NCBI GenBank assembly: GCA_963838805.1
Contig: CAWISK010000004.1
Coordinates: 124,001-188,000 of the forward strand
DNA from: CAVRQM01 sp963838805
GTDB taxonomy: Bacteria > Pseudomonadota > Alphaproteobacteria > Acetobacterales > Acetobacteraceae
DNA length: 64,000 nt
Direction of reading: 5' to 3'
The notes under the pieces were generated by a model. It was not told the origin of the DNA and ran no database searches. It saw only the letters and a program-made list of their open reading frames with translations. How positions within the stretch are numbered: position 1 is the first letter of the stretch; each line of letters opens with the position of its first letter. The position numbers and the translations under genes are program-made. Below are positions 38,329 through 48,584 of the stretch, piece by piece.

Positions 38329-41300
38329 TCAACGGGCCGACCTCGCCGGCGCATGGCTGTCCAGCAGCACCAGCGGCAATGCCATGACACGCGCGCCGGT
38401 GGTCCAGATCAGTAGGCACTCGACCGGGCGGCCGGGAAAGGCCGCGCGCAGCACCGCGCGATAGGCCGCCATCTGGCGCAGATACAGCACCGGCACATCC
38501 TCGGGGCGTGCGGGCGGCGTGCGTGCGGTCTTGTAATCGGCCAGCAGCACCCGATCCGGCAGCACCACCAGCCGGTCCACCAGCCCGCCCACCACCGCGT
38601 CACCGATGCGCCCCGTGAGCGGCACCTCGGCGCGGCTGCCCGGACCGAACAAGGGCGCCAGCGCGGGATCGGCCAGCACCGCCAGCACGTCGGCCAGCGC
38701 AGGCGCCACCTCGTCGGGGATCAGCCCACTGCCCGGTCGTGCGATGAAACGCTCGGCAGCAGCGGCGCGCTCAGCCTGGGGCAGGTCGGGCAGATGCTGC
38801 AACAGCGTGTGCAGCAGCTTGCCGCGACGGAAGCGCGCTCCCGAGCCGCCTGCCTGTGCCAGCGGCGAGGCGGCGGACGGCATCGGCCCGAGCGACGCCT
38901 TCGGCCGGGCGGCTGGGCGCAAGCCGCTGCGGCAAGGGCGGCTCGGCGGGCGGCGGGCTGGCTGCCCAGGCGGGAGCGCGCCCGGCCCAGTCCGGCAAGG
39001 GCGCGGCCGGCGCGGGTAGCTTTGCGGCACCGGCGCGGTCCGGCTTGTCGCCCTGAGAGCACCTGTATTGCAAACCGCCGCCGTCCCGCGCCTCGGGCGC
39101 CGGGTCCAGGTCGCGCGAAGCCGCGCTCGACCAGACGGTACCAGCATCCGTCCGGCGGCGCCCGCCGGGTTTCATAGCCGCACACCACCAGCCGGTCCTC
39201 GGCACGGGTCAGGGCCACATAGAGCAGCCGGTTGTATTCCCTGGTCCGCCGCGCCGCCGCCGCCTGCCGCAGCGCATCGACCGCGACACAGCGCAGCTCC
39301 TTCACCGGCGACCACACCGGCACGTCGAACTGGCCGCCTTCGGGCGTGGCCCACATCAGCGGCCCGTCATCCTGCGGCATCGCCGTCGTATCGGGCAGGA
39401 TCACCAGCGGCGCCTGCAAGCCCTTGGCCCCATGCACCGTCATGATGCGCACCATGCCGCCACCCTCGGCATGCGCCTCGCGCTTGATCTCGGCAGCCGA
39501 GCGGCGCAGCCAGTGCAGGAAGCCTTGCAGCGAAGGCGGCTCGGTCTGCTGATACGTCAGGGCCGCCGCGAGCAATTCGTCGATCGGCTCGGCGGCCTCC
39601 TCGCCCAGCCGCGCCAACAGTCGCGCGCGGCCGCCGCCCTCCCCCAGCGCCTCGGCCAGCAGGGCGTGCGGCGTCGCGTAATCCACGCGGGCGAACAGCT
39701 CCGTCAGCATGGCATGCGCGCCAGCCCATTCCGCGCGCTGGGCCGCACGGCGGCGCAGCGTGTCCCACAGATGGCGCTCCGCCCGGTCGGCGGCCAATTC
39801 CATCAGGCTGTCATCGGTCAGGCCGCCGAGCGGGCTGGTCAGCACGCAGGCCAGAGAAAGGTCGTCCTGCGGCAGCAGCAGCGTGTCGCACAGCGCCAGC
39901 AGGTCGGCCACCGCCGGCTGCTCGGTCAGCACCATGCGATCCAGGCCCGCCACGGGCACGCCGCGCCGCTTCAGCGCGCGCACCAGGGCGCGGCCGAACT
40001 CGTTGCGGCGCCGCAGCAGGATCAGCACGTCCCCCGGCGCCAGCGCGCGGCCACGGCTGGGCAGCATCACACCGCCCGCGACCTCGTGGCTGATCCAGTC
40101 GGCCAGCGAATCGGCCAGCCGCTGCGGTGCGCTTTTCGCGGCGATGCGCTCGGCGGGCACCCGCCAGGGCGGCGGATCCTCCTTGTCCTCGACCGGGGCG
40201 AGCGGCCACAGCTCGACCGAACCCGCCTGGCCCGCGCGATCGGATCGGTGCGCTCGTCGCATCCACGCCCTGTGCCGCTTCGGGATCGGCGAAGACCGCA
40301 TCCACCAGCCGAAGCACCGGGATCGTGGAGCGGAACGAGACATCCAGCGCCACGTCGCGCCAAACCTCGCCGGCATCCTGCACCTGCGCCCGCAGCCGGT
40401 TGCGCCACATGTCGAAGGCGTCGGGATCGGCGCCCTGGAACGAAAAGATCGACTGCTTGCGGTCGCCCACGGCAAACACCGTGCGCCGCGCGTCGCGCGC
40501 GCCCTGTCCGGCGAAGAACTCGGCCACCAGTGCGCCGGCGATCGCCCATTGCGCGGGCGCCGTGTCCTGCACCTCGTCCAGCAGCAGGTGGTCGAGGCCG
40601 CCATCGAGCTTGAACAGCACCCAGGCCGCACCTGGATCGCGCAGCAGCGCCATCGTGCGGTCGATCAGATCGGCATAGTCGAGCCGGATCGCTGCCTGCT
40701 TGCCCGAGGCATAGGCCTGCGCCACCGGCAGGACGAGCGCGAGCAGGCTCGCCGAAATATCGGCCACGGCATCGGCGCGCAGCGCCTCGGACAGAGCCAT
40801 CACGCGCGCCTGCTCGGCCTCCAGCACGGCGCGCAATTCCGGCCGCCTCTTGCCCAGCGACTCGCCTACCAGCGTTTTCCAGGAACACGGCTCGCCTTTG
40901 CTGGTCACGAACGAATCCGCGTACTCGGCCCAGGTGGCGGCTCGGGCGCCGACATCACGAGCCAGCCAGTCCAGCCGTTCCCGTGCCGCGGGCGCCGTCT
41001 TTCCCGGCGGACCGTCCGTCGCGATGGCCTCCAGCGCCGCGCGCAGCGAAGCCTGGTCGGGCCAGGCCGTGGCACGCCCAAGAATTGCCGTTGCGCGTCT
41101 CGGTCGCCCCGAGCGCCGCGCGCTGCACCGCCATCACCTCGTCCGGCTCGCGCGCCAGCAATGTCGAGAGCCGCTCGCGATCCTCGATGATGGCCTGGGC
41201 GAGTTTGTCGAACTGCGACAGATTGGCGATGCCGGCGATGCGCTCCAGCGCCGCCCGGCGATGCGCGAGTGTCTCGGCGCGTTCGGGCGCGTCGCCCAGC

Positions 41301-41806
41301 ACAAGCGCCTCGGCGTCCTGGCGCGCCGCCTCGGCCTGCGCGTCCTCGATCAGCCGGAAATGCGGCGAGATGCTCGCCTCCAGCGGAAAGCGCCGCAGCA
41401 GCGACTGGCAGAAGGCGTGGATGGTGCCGATCCGCATCCCGCCGGGCAGGTCCAGCACCCGCGCGAACAGCGCGCGCGCCCGCTCCCGTGTCGCCGCGTC
41501 GGTCGCCACGTCCAGCGCACGCAGCCGCTCTTCGAGTGCGGCATCCGGCAGCGTCACCCATTGGCCCAGCACCGATTGCAGCCGCACCGCCATCTCGGCG
41601 GCCGCGGCGCGGGTGTAGGTGAGGCACTGGATGCGCGCCGGATCGGCGCCGCCGAGCATCAGTCGCAAAAGTCTGTCGGTCAGCAGCTTGGTCTTGCCCG
41701 AGCCGGCCGAGGCGGAGACGAAGGCGGATACCGCCGGGTCCGAGGCTGCCCGTTGCGCCGCGTTTGCGCGCGCGCGCGCGTTCTCGGCCGGGGGCAGCGT
41801 GTCCAT
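38329..41806 (-). CDS. addA: AddA helicase-nuclease subunit, about four frameshifts
   Basis: AddA with AddB resects double-strand breaks for recombination. The start (ATG 41806) overlaps the addB stop as TGATG. The N-terminus has the UvrD Walker A (FVSASAGSGKTKLLTDRLL) and CLTYTRAAAAEMAVRL. Next come LLLDEVQDTAPAQWAI (motif II), VFAVGDRKQSIFSFQGADP, then TVHGAKGLQAPLVILPD and EYNRLLYVALTRAEDRLVV. The C-terminal nuclease has DRLVVLPDRVLLADYKTAR. Frame changes fall near 41080, 40240, 39100 and 38910. Each restores conserved sequence at once, so this is one gene of about 1,150 aa. Loss of addA would be costly, so assembly error is likely. Confidence 0.88.
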
Positions 41807-44709
41807 CACGCTTCCTCCTCGGCCGCCGCCAGTTCGCCGGCACGGGCAAGCTGGGCGTAGTCCGTCCATTTCGGGCGACGGCCCGGATGCGGGCAGTGCG
41901 GATAGGCGCGCGCGGGATCATCGAAGCCTTGCAGCAGAGCCGCTACGTGACCCGGCGTGTCGGCGATGACTCCGGCCAGTTCGTCGGCGGTCTTGAGCGG
42001 CGACTGCGCCTCGCCCGGCGCATGGCCCCCGCTGAGACGCCAGTAGGTCAGCTCGCTGACCCGGCCGGCAATCCCGTCGAAGGCGCCGGCCTCGGCCATC
42101 GCCGCCTCCAACGGCAGTTGCGGAGCGGTGCCGTCATGCACCTCGCGGCGGCTCGGCGGCGCGCCGGTCTTGTAGTCGAGGATGGCGAGGCTGCCATCCG
42201 CGCGGCACTCGATCCGGTCGGCCTTGGCGATCAGCGTGAACCCGCCCAGCAGCCATTCGCCACGCTGCTCCACGGCGATCCGCACCGGCAACAGGACGGC
42301 ACGGCGGCGCTGATCTTCGGCGGCGATCCAGTCGGCGATGCGCGCCAGGCGCGGCGCCCACCAGGCGGCGATCGCCGGGCGCAACGGCTTTTCCAGCAAC
42401 GCACGGCCCATTGCCTCACGCAATGCCGAGGCCGGATCAGCCGGCCAGTCGGCGGCGTGGTCCCGCAGGAACAGCTCGATGCCACGATGGACAAGCGTTC
42501 CGTAGTCAAGCGTATCGGTCTCCTGCTCCAGCGGATCGAGCGGGCGCAGGCGCAGGACGTGTTTCGCGTAGATGGCGTACGGGTCGGCGATCAGCGTCCC
42601 GATTTCGGTGACGCTGAGGCGGCGCGGCCGCAGCGCCACCGGAGGCCGGGGATGCGGGGCGGCGGCTGGCCGCACCTCTGCCGGCACATCGATCTGGCGC
42701 GCCCAGGCGAGCGCCGGATGCTGCGGCAAGGCCTGCCCGAGCCGCGCCTCCAGCCGCGCCAGCCAGCGCGCGGGCACCGCGGGCGCGCCATCGCGGCGCA
42801 GCGGGGCGGACAGCACGCAAACCGGCGCGCTGCACGCTGCCATGACGAAATCATGCGCTGCCTGGCCGATGCGCGCATCGGCGCTGGGCAGGCCGGCTTC
42901 GGCGCGCATCGGCCGGCTCATCCACGGGCCGGGATCGGTCGCGGGCGGCCAGACGCCTTCGGACAGGCCGCCCAGCACCACCAGATCGACGGCTTGCAGC
43001 CGCGACTCCAGCAGGCCCCAGATGAAGATGCGCGGATGCTCGGCCGCGGCATCGCGACCGCGCAGGGCGCGGCGGGTGCGCACCACCTGCCCCTCCATCA
43101 CTGCATCCAGCAGACCGGGGAGCACGCCCGGCTTCTGCTCCGGCAACAGTTCCAGGGCGGGCAGCGCCTGGGCGAGCAGGCTCGCCAGTGCCTCGCCTTC
43201 CTCGCCACCCCACAGACGCCCGGTACCCGGTTCGGAATTGGTGCCCGCCAGTGCCTCGGCCGACTCGATCAACGCGGCCAGCAGAAGCGCCGGCAACACA
43301 GCATGCGCCTGCGCCAGATGCAGCAGGGGCGCCAGCGATGCCCTCAGGCGCTCGATCAGATCGGCGGCGGCAGGATCCGTGCGGCGCTCCAGGGCGCGGC
43401 GCAGGCCGGTGAAGCCGGGCGGCGGGCGCGGCCCGCGCAGGGCGAGACGCTCCAGCGTGCGCGCTGCGTCGCGGCAGGCAGCGGTGGACAGACCGGCGGC
43501 GGCCAGCGGGTGCTTCAGCAGCGATAGCAGCGGCACCGGCGCCAGATCCTCGGCCACGGCCCGAGCCAGCAGCCGCAGGAACACGGCCGGCGGCGTCTCC
43601 GCCAGCGCCTCGCCGGCGCTGTCGTCAGCGACGATGCCCCAGCGCAACAGCTCGGCCGAAACGCGCACCGCGAGGCCACGATCCGGCGTCACCAGGGCGG
43701 CGCGCTGGCCCGGCCGTTCCAGTGCATCGCGCAGCACCAGGGCAATCGCCGCCGCTTCTTCCTGCTGGTCGGCTTCGGTCAGGCGGAACAAGCCCTCCGT
43801 GTCGGGTGCGGCCGCTTCGCGCCAGCGCCCCAGCAGGCCGGCCGGCAGCAGCGATTGCGACAGCAGCGCCTCGCGCGGTGACGGGCCGGTTGCGGCCCAC
43901 TCCTCGACTTCGTCGGCCCGAGCACCCATGCCGGCCAGCAGCCCATGCAGTGCGGCTTGCGGATGGCTGACGTCGAGCACATGGCCGGCCAGGGTGCCAT
44001 CGAGCCAGGGCAGGACCACCTGCCCTTCCGGCAGCCCCGCCACGACACGCAGCAGCCGGACGATAGCGGGCGTGGCGCCGGTCATGCCGGCCGCCCAGAC
44101 CGGGGTTGCGGGCGGCTGCGCGGCCCAGGCGGCGGCCTGCGCGTCCAGCAGGGCACGCTGCCGCGCCGCCGGATTGGCGAGGCCGTGCGCTGCGAGCCAG
44201 TCCGGCCAGGCATCGGTGACGATTTGCAGGAAGCGGAGGGTGATTTCCCAGTGCTCGGCATAGGCGCCGCCGCAAGCCCGTCCCAGCGCCTCCGCCAGCG
44301 GCACCTCCGCCGCCTCCGCCTCGTCCATGAGGGAGGCGAGTTCGCGCGCCAGCGCCCACGCGCGATCGGCCGCGCGCACCCCGCCGCGATTTTCCGGCAA
44401 TCCCAGCACCAGCCGCGCCAGGGCGGCGAGGCGCCGCATCGGCTCGACCTCCGGCGGCAGGTCGAGGGCGCCGGACAGCGAGAGCGGCGCCTCGTCCAGG
44501 GCGCCCAGCGCCGTGATGCGCGGCAGCAGCATCGGCCTCCCGCCCGAGACGTGCAGGAACGCCTCGGCCAGCGAGCGGGCGGCGCGTCGGGTCGGCAGCA
44601 GGATCAGTCCTTGTGATGGGTCCGCGGCATACGTATCAAGCCATCGCCGGGCCAGCACGTCGAGAAACGGCGCGTGCGGCGGGATGCTGGCGAGGTGCGG
44701 GCGCGTCAC
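41806..44709 (-). CDS. addB: AddB, double-strand break repair protein
   Basis: A 967-aa AddB of the alphaproteobacterial type. I set the start at GTG 44709 (VTRPHLASIPP, FLDVLARRWLDTY), which overlaps the tsaE stop by GTGA. The helicase-like part lacks a Walker A (LILLPTRRAARSLAEAF), as known for this subgroup. The C-terminal PD-(D/E)xK nuclease is intact (DPYAIYAKHVLRLRPL, GTLVHRGIELFL, GSLAILDYKTGAPPSRREV). It works with AddA. The gene is free of frame changes over 2.9 kb. Confidence 0.93.
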   Translation of the reverse strand: MTRPHLASIPPHAPFLDVLARRWLDTYAADPSQGLILLPTRRAARSLAEAFLHVSGGRPMLLPRITALGALDEAPLSLSGALDLPPEVEPMRRLAALARLVLGLPENRGGVRAADRAWALARELASLMDEAEAAEVPLAEALGRACGGAYAEHWEITLRFLQIVTDAWPDWLAAHGLANPAARQRALLDAQAAAWAAQPPATPVWAAGMTGATPAIVRLLRVVAGLPEGQVVLPWLDGTLAGHVLDVSHPQAALHGLLAGMGARADEVEEWAATGPSPREALLSQSLLPAGLLGRWREAAAPDTEGLFRLTEADQQEEAAAIALVLRDALERPGQRAALVTPDRGLAVRVSAELLRWGIVADDSAGEALAETPPAVFLRLLARAVAEDLAPVPLLSLLKHPLAAAGLSTAACRDAARTLERLALRGPRPPPGFTGLRRALERRTDPAAADLIERLRASLAPLLHLAQAHAVLPALLLAALIESAEALAGTNSEPGTGRLWGGEEGEALASLLAQALPALELLPEQKPGVLPGLLDAVMEGQVVRTRRALRGRDAAAEHPRIFIWGLLESRLQAVDLVVLGGLSEGVWPPATDPGPWMSRPMRAEAGLPSADARIGQAAHDFVMAACSAPVCVLSAPLRRDGAPAVPARWLARLEARLGQALPQHPALAWARQIDVPAEVRPAAAPHPRPPVALRPRRLSVTEIGTLIADPYAIYAKHVLRLRPLDPLEQETDTLDYGTLVHRGIELFLRDHAADWPADPASALREAMGRALLEKPLRPAIAAWWAPRLARIADWIAAEDQRRRAVLLPVRIAVEQRGEWLLGGFTLIAKADRIECRADGSLAILDYKTGAPPSRREVHDGTAPQLPLEAAMAEAGAFDGIAGRVSELTYWRLSGGHAPGEAQSPLKTADELAGVIADTPGHVAALLQGFDDPARAYPHCPHPGRRPKWTDYAQLARAGELAAAEEEA

Positions 44710-45158
44710 GCGAGACGCTCCAGCCGATCCGGCCAGCCGGACAGCTCGACGCGCCGCGCCGCCTCGGAGAGCGTCACCAGCGTCACCGACAGCGCTTCCG
44801 CTGGCCGCAAAAGGCCCAGCCGGTCGGGCCATTCCACCAGCACCACGTCCCGCAACGCCTCCTCCCACCCCAGCTCCGTCAATGAAGCCGGTCCGTCGAG
44901 TTGCCACAGGTCGAAATGATGCGCCCGCCAGAGCGGCAATTCGTAGCTCTGTACCAGGGTAAAGGTGGGGCTGGGCACATCCAGCGCCGGATCGCCCGCC
45001 GCGTGGCGCAGGAAGGCGCGGGCGAAGGCGCTCTTGCCCGCGCCGAGCGGCCCCGCGAGCAGGATCACGTCGTCCGGCCGCGCAAGCTCAGCCACGCGCG
45101 CGGCCAGGCGCTCGGTGGCGGCAAGGTCGGGCAGGTGCAAGGCAAGCGACGGAGACAC
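44706..45158 (-). CDS. tsaE: tRNA t6A biosynthesis ATPase TsaE
   Basis: A 150-aa P-loop ATPase that takes part in t6A37 tRNA modification with TsaB, TsaC and TsaD. Walker A is LLAGPLGAGKSAFARAFLR, followed by VPSPTFTLVQSYE, HHFDLWQL and LVEWPDRLG, all family marks. The start is GTG 45158. It is first in the tsaE-addB-addA-trxA run. In many relatives amgK and murU lie between tsaE and addB; here they are absent. It diverges from the reductase gene with 22 bases between starts. Confidence 0.93.
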   Translation of the reverse strand: MSPSLALHLPDLAATERLAARVAELARPDDVILLAGPLGAGKSAFARAFLRHAAGDPALDVPSPTFTLVQSYELPLWRAHHFDLWQLDGPASLTELGWEEALRDVVLVEWPDRLGLLRPAEALSVTLVTLSEAARRVELSGWPDRLERLA

Positions 45159-45180
45159 CGATCCCCGCTAGCATGGCGGG

Positions 45181-46230
45181 ATGAGCCAAACCATCGACAC
45201 CGACGTTGCCATCATCGGCGCGGGCCCGGTCGGGCTGTTCGCCGCCTTCGAATGCGGGATGCTGAAACTGTCGAGCTGCCTGATCGACGCGCTGGCGGAG
45301 AGCGGCGGCCAATGCACGGCGCTGTATCCCGAAAAGCCGATCTACGACATCCCGGCGCATCCCGAGATCGCCGCCGGTGCCCTGATCGAGCAACTCGAAC
45401 GGCAGATCGCCCCCTTTGCCCCGCCCAAGCTGCTCGGCCGCCGCGTCGAGCGCATCAGCGGCGAGACGGGTGCCTTCAGCCTCGGCACCGACCAGGGCGA
45501 TACCGTGCGGGCGCGCGCGGTGCTGATCGCGGCCGGCGTCGGTGCGTTCGGGCCGAACCGGCCGCCGCTCGACGGGATCGAAACATACGAGGCTACCGGC
45601 TGCGTGCAGTACTGGGTGCGCTCGCGCGAGGCGTTGCGCGGCAAGCGGGTGGTGATCGCGGGCGGCGGCGATTCGGCGGTGGACTGGTCGCTCGCGCTGC
45701 GCGGGGTGGCGTCCAGCATCGCCGTGGTGCATCGCCGCGCCAAGTTCCGCGCGGCGCCGGAGACGGCCGCACAGCTCGCGGCCGCGGCCGAATTGGGAGC
45801 CCTGGAAATGGTGGTGCCGTGCCAGCTTGCGGCACTGCATGGCGAGGGCGGACGCTTGCAGGCGGTCACGGTCGCCGATTTGGACGGGGCCACGCGGCGG
45901 CTGGATGCGGATGTGCTGCTGGCGTTCTTCGGCCTGTCGATGGATCTGGGGCCGATCGCCGGCTGGGGCATGGCGCTGGAGGCCCATCACGTCGCGATCG
46001 ACCCGGCGACCTGCCAGACCAGCATCCCCGGCATCTTCGCGATCGGCGACGTGACCACCTATCCGGGCAAGCTCAAACTGATCCTGCAAGGCTTCGCCGA
46101 GGCGGCGGTGGCGGCGCACGCCATCCACCCGATCGCCCGGCCCGGCACGGAACTGCATTTCGAGTATTCCACCACCAGCGGCATCCCCGGCTTGGCAAAG
46201 ACCGCGGCGCCGGCCACATCGGCGGCATGA
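45181..46230 (+). CDS. Ferredoxin--NADP(+) reductase, thioredoxin-reductase-like type
   Basis: A 349-aa flavoprotein. FAD site: AIIGAGPVGLFAAFECG; NADP site: VVIAGGGDSAVDWSL; the family marks SGGQCTALYPEKPIYDIP and IFAIGDVTTYPGKLKLI follow. It lacks the redox CxxC of thioredoxin reductase, which marks the YumC-like FNR group. It probably passes electrons between NADPH and ferredoxin such as FdxA. Its stop overlaps the lolA start (ATGA). Confidence 0.93.
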   Translation: MSQTIDTDVAIIGAGPVGLFAAFECGMLKLSSCLIDALAESGGQCTALYPEKPIYDIPAHPEIAAGALIEQLERQIAPFAPPKLLGRRVERISGETGAFSLGTDQGDTVRARAVLIAAGVGAFGPNRPPLDGIETYEATGCVQYWVRSREALRGKRVVIAGGGDSAVDWSLALRGVASSIAVVHRRAKFRAAPETAAQLAAAAELGALEMVVPCQLAALHGEGGRLQAVTVADLDGATRRLDADVLLAFFGLSMDLGPIAGWGMALEAHHVAIDPATCQTSIPGIFAIGDVTTYPGKLKLILQGFAEAAVAAHAIHPIARPGTELHFEYSTTSGIPGLAKTAAPATSAA

Positions 46231-46865
46231 AACGCCGCACATTGCTTGCCGCCCTGCCGCTGCTCGCGGCAGCCCCCCGATTCGCCTGGGCGCAAGGCTT
46301 CGTGCCCAGCGCGCAGGACCGCGCCGACCTCGCGCGCATCGAGGCCTATCTGAACGGCCTCACCACGCTGAAGGCGCGATTCCTGCAAGTTGCGCCGGAC
46401 GGCAGCACGTCCTCCGGCATCGCCTGGCTGGAGCGGCCGGGGCGGATGCGGTTCCAGTACGACCCACCCTCGCCGCTGCTGCTGGTGGCGGGGCACGGGC
46501 TGGTGGTGTTCTACGACAAGCAGTTGGACCAGACGACCAACATCCCGCTCGGCTCGACACCGCTCGGCATCCTGCTGGCGCCGCACCTGACCCTGAGCGG
46601 CGCCGTGACCGTGGTGGGGATGCAGCGCCAGCCGGGGCAGATCCAGGTGACGCTGGACCGCACCGCCTCGCCAGGGGACGGCACGCTGACCCTGGTGTTC
46701 TCCGACCCGCCAATGGCCCTGCGGCAATGGGTGGTGGTCGATGCGCAGCGGCAGGAGACTCGGGTCAGCCTGTACGACGTGCAGCTAGGCGGCAGCTTCG
46801 ACCAGCAGATGTTCGTCTTCATCAACCCGAAATTCATGCCGAACGCCAACAAGACATACCAGTAG
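46227..46865 (+). CDS. lolA: LolA-family outer membrane lipoprotein carrier
   Basis: A 212-aa periplasmic protein. The signal peptide is RRTLLAALPLLAAAPRFAWA. The LolA fold follows: LTTLKARFLQVAPDGSTSSG, IAWLERPGRMRFQYDPPSP, LLVAGHGLVVFYDKQL and PNANKTYQ at the end. LolA shuttles lipoproteins from LolCDE to the outer membrane. It is coupled to the reductase gene by a 4-bp overlap, and a hairpin with T-rich tail lies after its stop. Confidence 0.93.
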   Translation: MKRRTLLAALPLLAAAPRFAWAQGFVPSAQDRADLARIEAYLNGLTTLKARFLQVAPDGSTSSGIAWLERPGRMRFQYDPPSPLLLVAGHGLVVFYDKQLDQTTNIPLGSTPLGILLAPHLTLSGAVTVVGMQRQPGQIQVTLDRTASPGDGTLTLVFSDPPMALRQWVVVDAQRQETRVSLYDVQLGGSFDQQMFVFINPKFMPNANKTYQ

Positions 46866-46875
46866 CGCATGGCGC

Positions 46876-46906
46876 TGCTGCGTCGCAGCAATTTTCCTTC
46901 ATTTTT
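46876..46906 (+). terminator. Probable terminator after lolA
   Basis: TGCTG (46876-46880) and CAGCA (46886-46890) pair around CGTCG, followed by ATTTTCCTTCATTTTT. The stem is short but the T-rich tract and the place 11 bases after the lolA stop fit a factor-independent terminator. Confidence 0.5.
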
Positions 46907-46936
46907 CTGCCATCTTGCCCGATGATGGTGGGCGTC

Positions 46937-47713
46937 ATGGCACGGCCCCTGATAGGCATATCCTGCTGCACCAAGCTGTTCGGGCATTTCGCTATGCCGA
47001 ACCATGCGGCCTCGGATACCTACGTGCGGGCCGTGGACGAGGTGGTGGGCGGCGTGCCGGTGCTGCTGCCGGCCAGCGCCTCGGCCTGCGACGCGGCGAC
47101 CCTGCTGGCACATGTGGACGGCATCATCCTGACCGGCAGCCGCTCCAACGTGCAGCCCTGCCTGTATGGCGGCCCCGCGCATTGCGAGGGCACGCCCGAG
47201 GACCCGGCGCGCGATGCCGCCACCATGAAGCTGATCCATGCGGCGATCGAGGCCGGGGTGCCGCTGCTGGCGATCTGCCGCGGCTTGCAGGAGCTGAACG
47301 TGGCGCTGGGCGGCACGCTGCACCAGCGGCTGCAGGATCTGCCGGGCAAGCTGGACCATTCCACGCCGATGCAGGAGCTGGCGGCCCTGCGCCACGCCAA
47401 GGCGCACCGCATCGATGTGGTGCCGGGAAGCTGGCTGCACCGCGTGGCGCAGGCGCGGGTGATCGCGGTGAACTCGCTGCACAATCAGGGGATCGACCGT
47501 CTGGCACCCGGACTGGTGGAGGAGGCGCGGGCGCCGGACGGGGTGATCGAGGCGGTGCGGGTCGTCAATGCGCCGGCATTTGCCGTGGGCGTGCAGTGGC
47601 ACCCGGAATACGATTACGCGACCGATGCGGTGTCGCGCGGCATCTTCGAGGCGTTCGGGGATGCGGTGGCGGCACGGCGACATCCGGCGGCCGGCTTGGC
47701 GTTAGCAGACTAG
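46937..47713 (+). CDS. Class I glutamine amidotransferase-like hydrolase (PuuD type)
   Basis: A 258-aa protein of the gamma-glutamyl-gamma-aminobutyrate hydrolase family. The catalytic Cys is in LLAICRGLQELNVALGG, and the His/Glu pair in FAVGVQWHPEYDY. DGIILTGSRSNVQP and NSLHNQGIDRL are also typical. PuuD acts in putrescine breakdown; relatives act on other glutamyl amides. ATG 46937 gives MARPLIGISC; ATG 46922 five codons earlier is also possible, with no clear ribosome site for either. Confidence 0.88.
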   Translation: MARPLIGISCCTKLFGHFAMPNHAASDTYVRAVDEVVGGVPVLLPASASACDAATLLAHVDGIILTGSRSNVQPCLYGGPAHCEGTPEDPARDAATMKLIHAAIEAGVPLLAICRGLQELNVALGGTLHQRLQDLPGKLDHSTPMQELAALRHAKAHRIDVVPGSWLHRVAQARVIAVNSLHNQGIDRLAPGLVEEARAPDGVIEAVRVVNAPAFAVGVQWHPEYDYATDAVSRGIFEAFGDAVAARRHPAAGLALAD

Positions 47714-47845
47714 GGCTGGCTGTCCACACACCGCGGCAGACCAGCCTCGTTTCGACCTCGGCACCATCGCATCCCAGCCGCCTCGGCCCTGTGGCAGCCC
47801 GCTCCGCCGGGCACAACTGCCGGGCGGAGCGGGAGTCCGCGGCGG

Positions 47846-48151
47846 CTACAGCACGCGCCAGACGGTCCAACGCGCCGTGCCGGAAACGACGAATGGCTCC
47901 AGATCCTTACCCCACTGCCGGTGCGCCTCCATCGTGCCTAGCTTCGCCCAGGCCTGCTCCAGTTCGGCCAGGCTCTGGACGTGCCAGTCATGCTCCACTG
48001 TCGCCTCCAGCGCGCCGATGGAGCCGGTGAGCAGGTGGCCGGCGTGCAAACCCACCTGCGGGGCGATGTCGCGCGCCCAGGTCTGAAGGCGTTCGATCAC
48101 GGCTGGCTTGTGGCCGAAGCGCGCGTCGATCTGCCACCGTGCGTGCATCAT
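47846..48151 (-). CDS. Small hypothetical protein
   Basis: A 101-aa soluble protein I cannot place with confidence. It has the look of a dimeric alpha/beta-barrel protein (MHARWQIDARFGHKP, HLLTGSIGALEATVEHDW, WGKDLEPFVVSGTARW). It starts 11 bases after the NTF2-like gene ends, so they are likely co-transcribed. About 130 bases between its stop and the PuuD-like gene show nothing further. Confidence 0.7.
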   Translation of the reverse strand: MMHARWQIDARFGHKPAVIERLQTWARDIAPQVGLHAGHLLTGSIGALEATVEHDWHVQSLAELEQAWAKLGTMEAHRQWGKDLEPFVVSGTARWTVWRVL

Positions 48152-48162
48152 GGCGGCCTCCT

Positions 48163-48519
48163 TTACGCGTCCCAGACGACCAGCATGGTCTGCCGGGCGA
48201 TGCGCCCGCCGGCGAGCTGCAGCGTCGCCTGGCAGGCCACGCGTTCACCGGTCGGGTAGGTGCAGAGCTGACTGAAGGCCATGCGGTCGCCCTCGACCAC
48301 GCCGTCCTCGACGCGGTGCGTCATGTCGCGTCCGCAGGTATCGGCGAAATAGCCGCCGATCGCCGCTTGGCCGACCAGTTCGGTGGGGCGGCTCGGCGGG
48401 TGGTCGCGGTCGATGATCCGCAGCACCGCATCGGGGCGGTAGAAGGCGAGCAGGCTGGCGGCATCGCGCCCTTCGATGGCGGTGCGCAGGGCGGCGATGG
48501 AAACGTTCTGGCCGGACAT
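48163..48519 (-). CDS. NTF2/SnoaL-like protein
   Basis: A 118-aa protein with the cone-shaped NTF2-like fold pattern: AIEGRDAASLLAFYRPDAVL, VGQAAIGGYFADTC and AFSQLCTYPTGERVACQATL. Such proteins are small enzymes or ligand binders of varied function. The start ATG at 48519 follows a GGAGAT site. It is in a small same-strand group with the AhpD-like gene and the hypothetical at 47846. Confidence 0.82.
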   Translation of the reverse strand: MSGQNVSIAALRTAIEGRDAASLLAFYRPDAVLRIIDRDHPPSRPTELVGQAAIGGYFADTCGRDMTHRVEDGVVEGDRMAFSQLCTYPTGERVACQATLQLAGGRIARQTMLVVWDA

Positions 48520-48584
48520 GGCGGCGATCTCCTTGGGGTTGACGGGAAAAATGGCGACGTTCCGAGGTCAGGCGTGGTGAGCGC

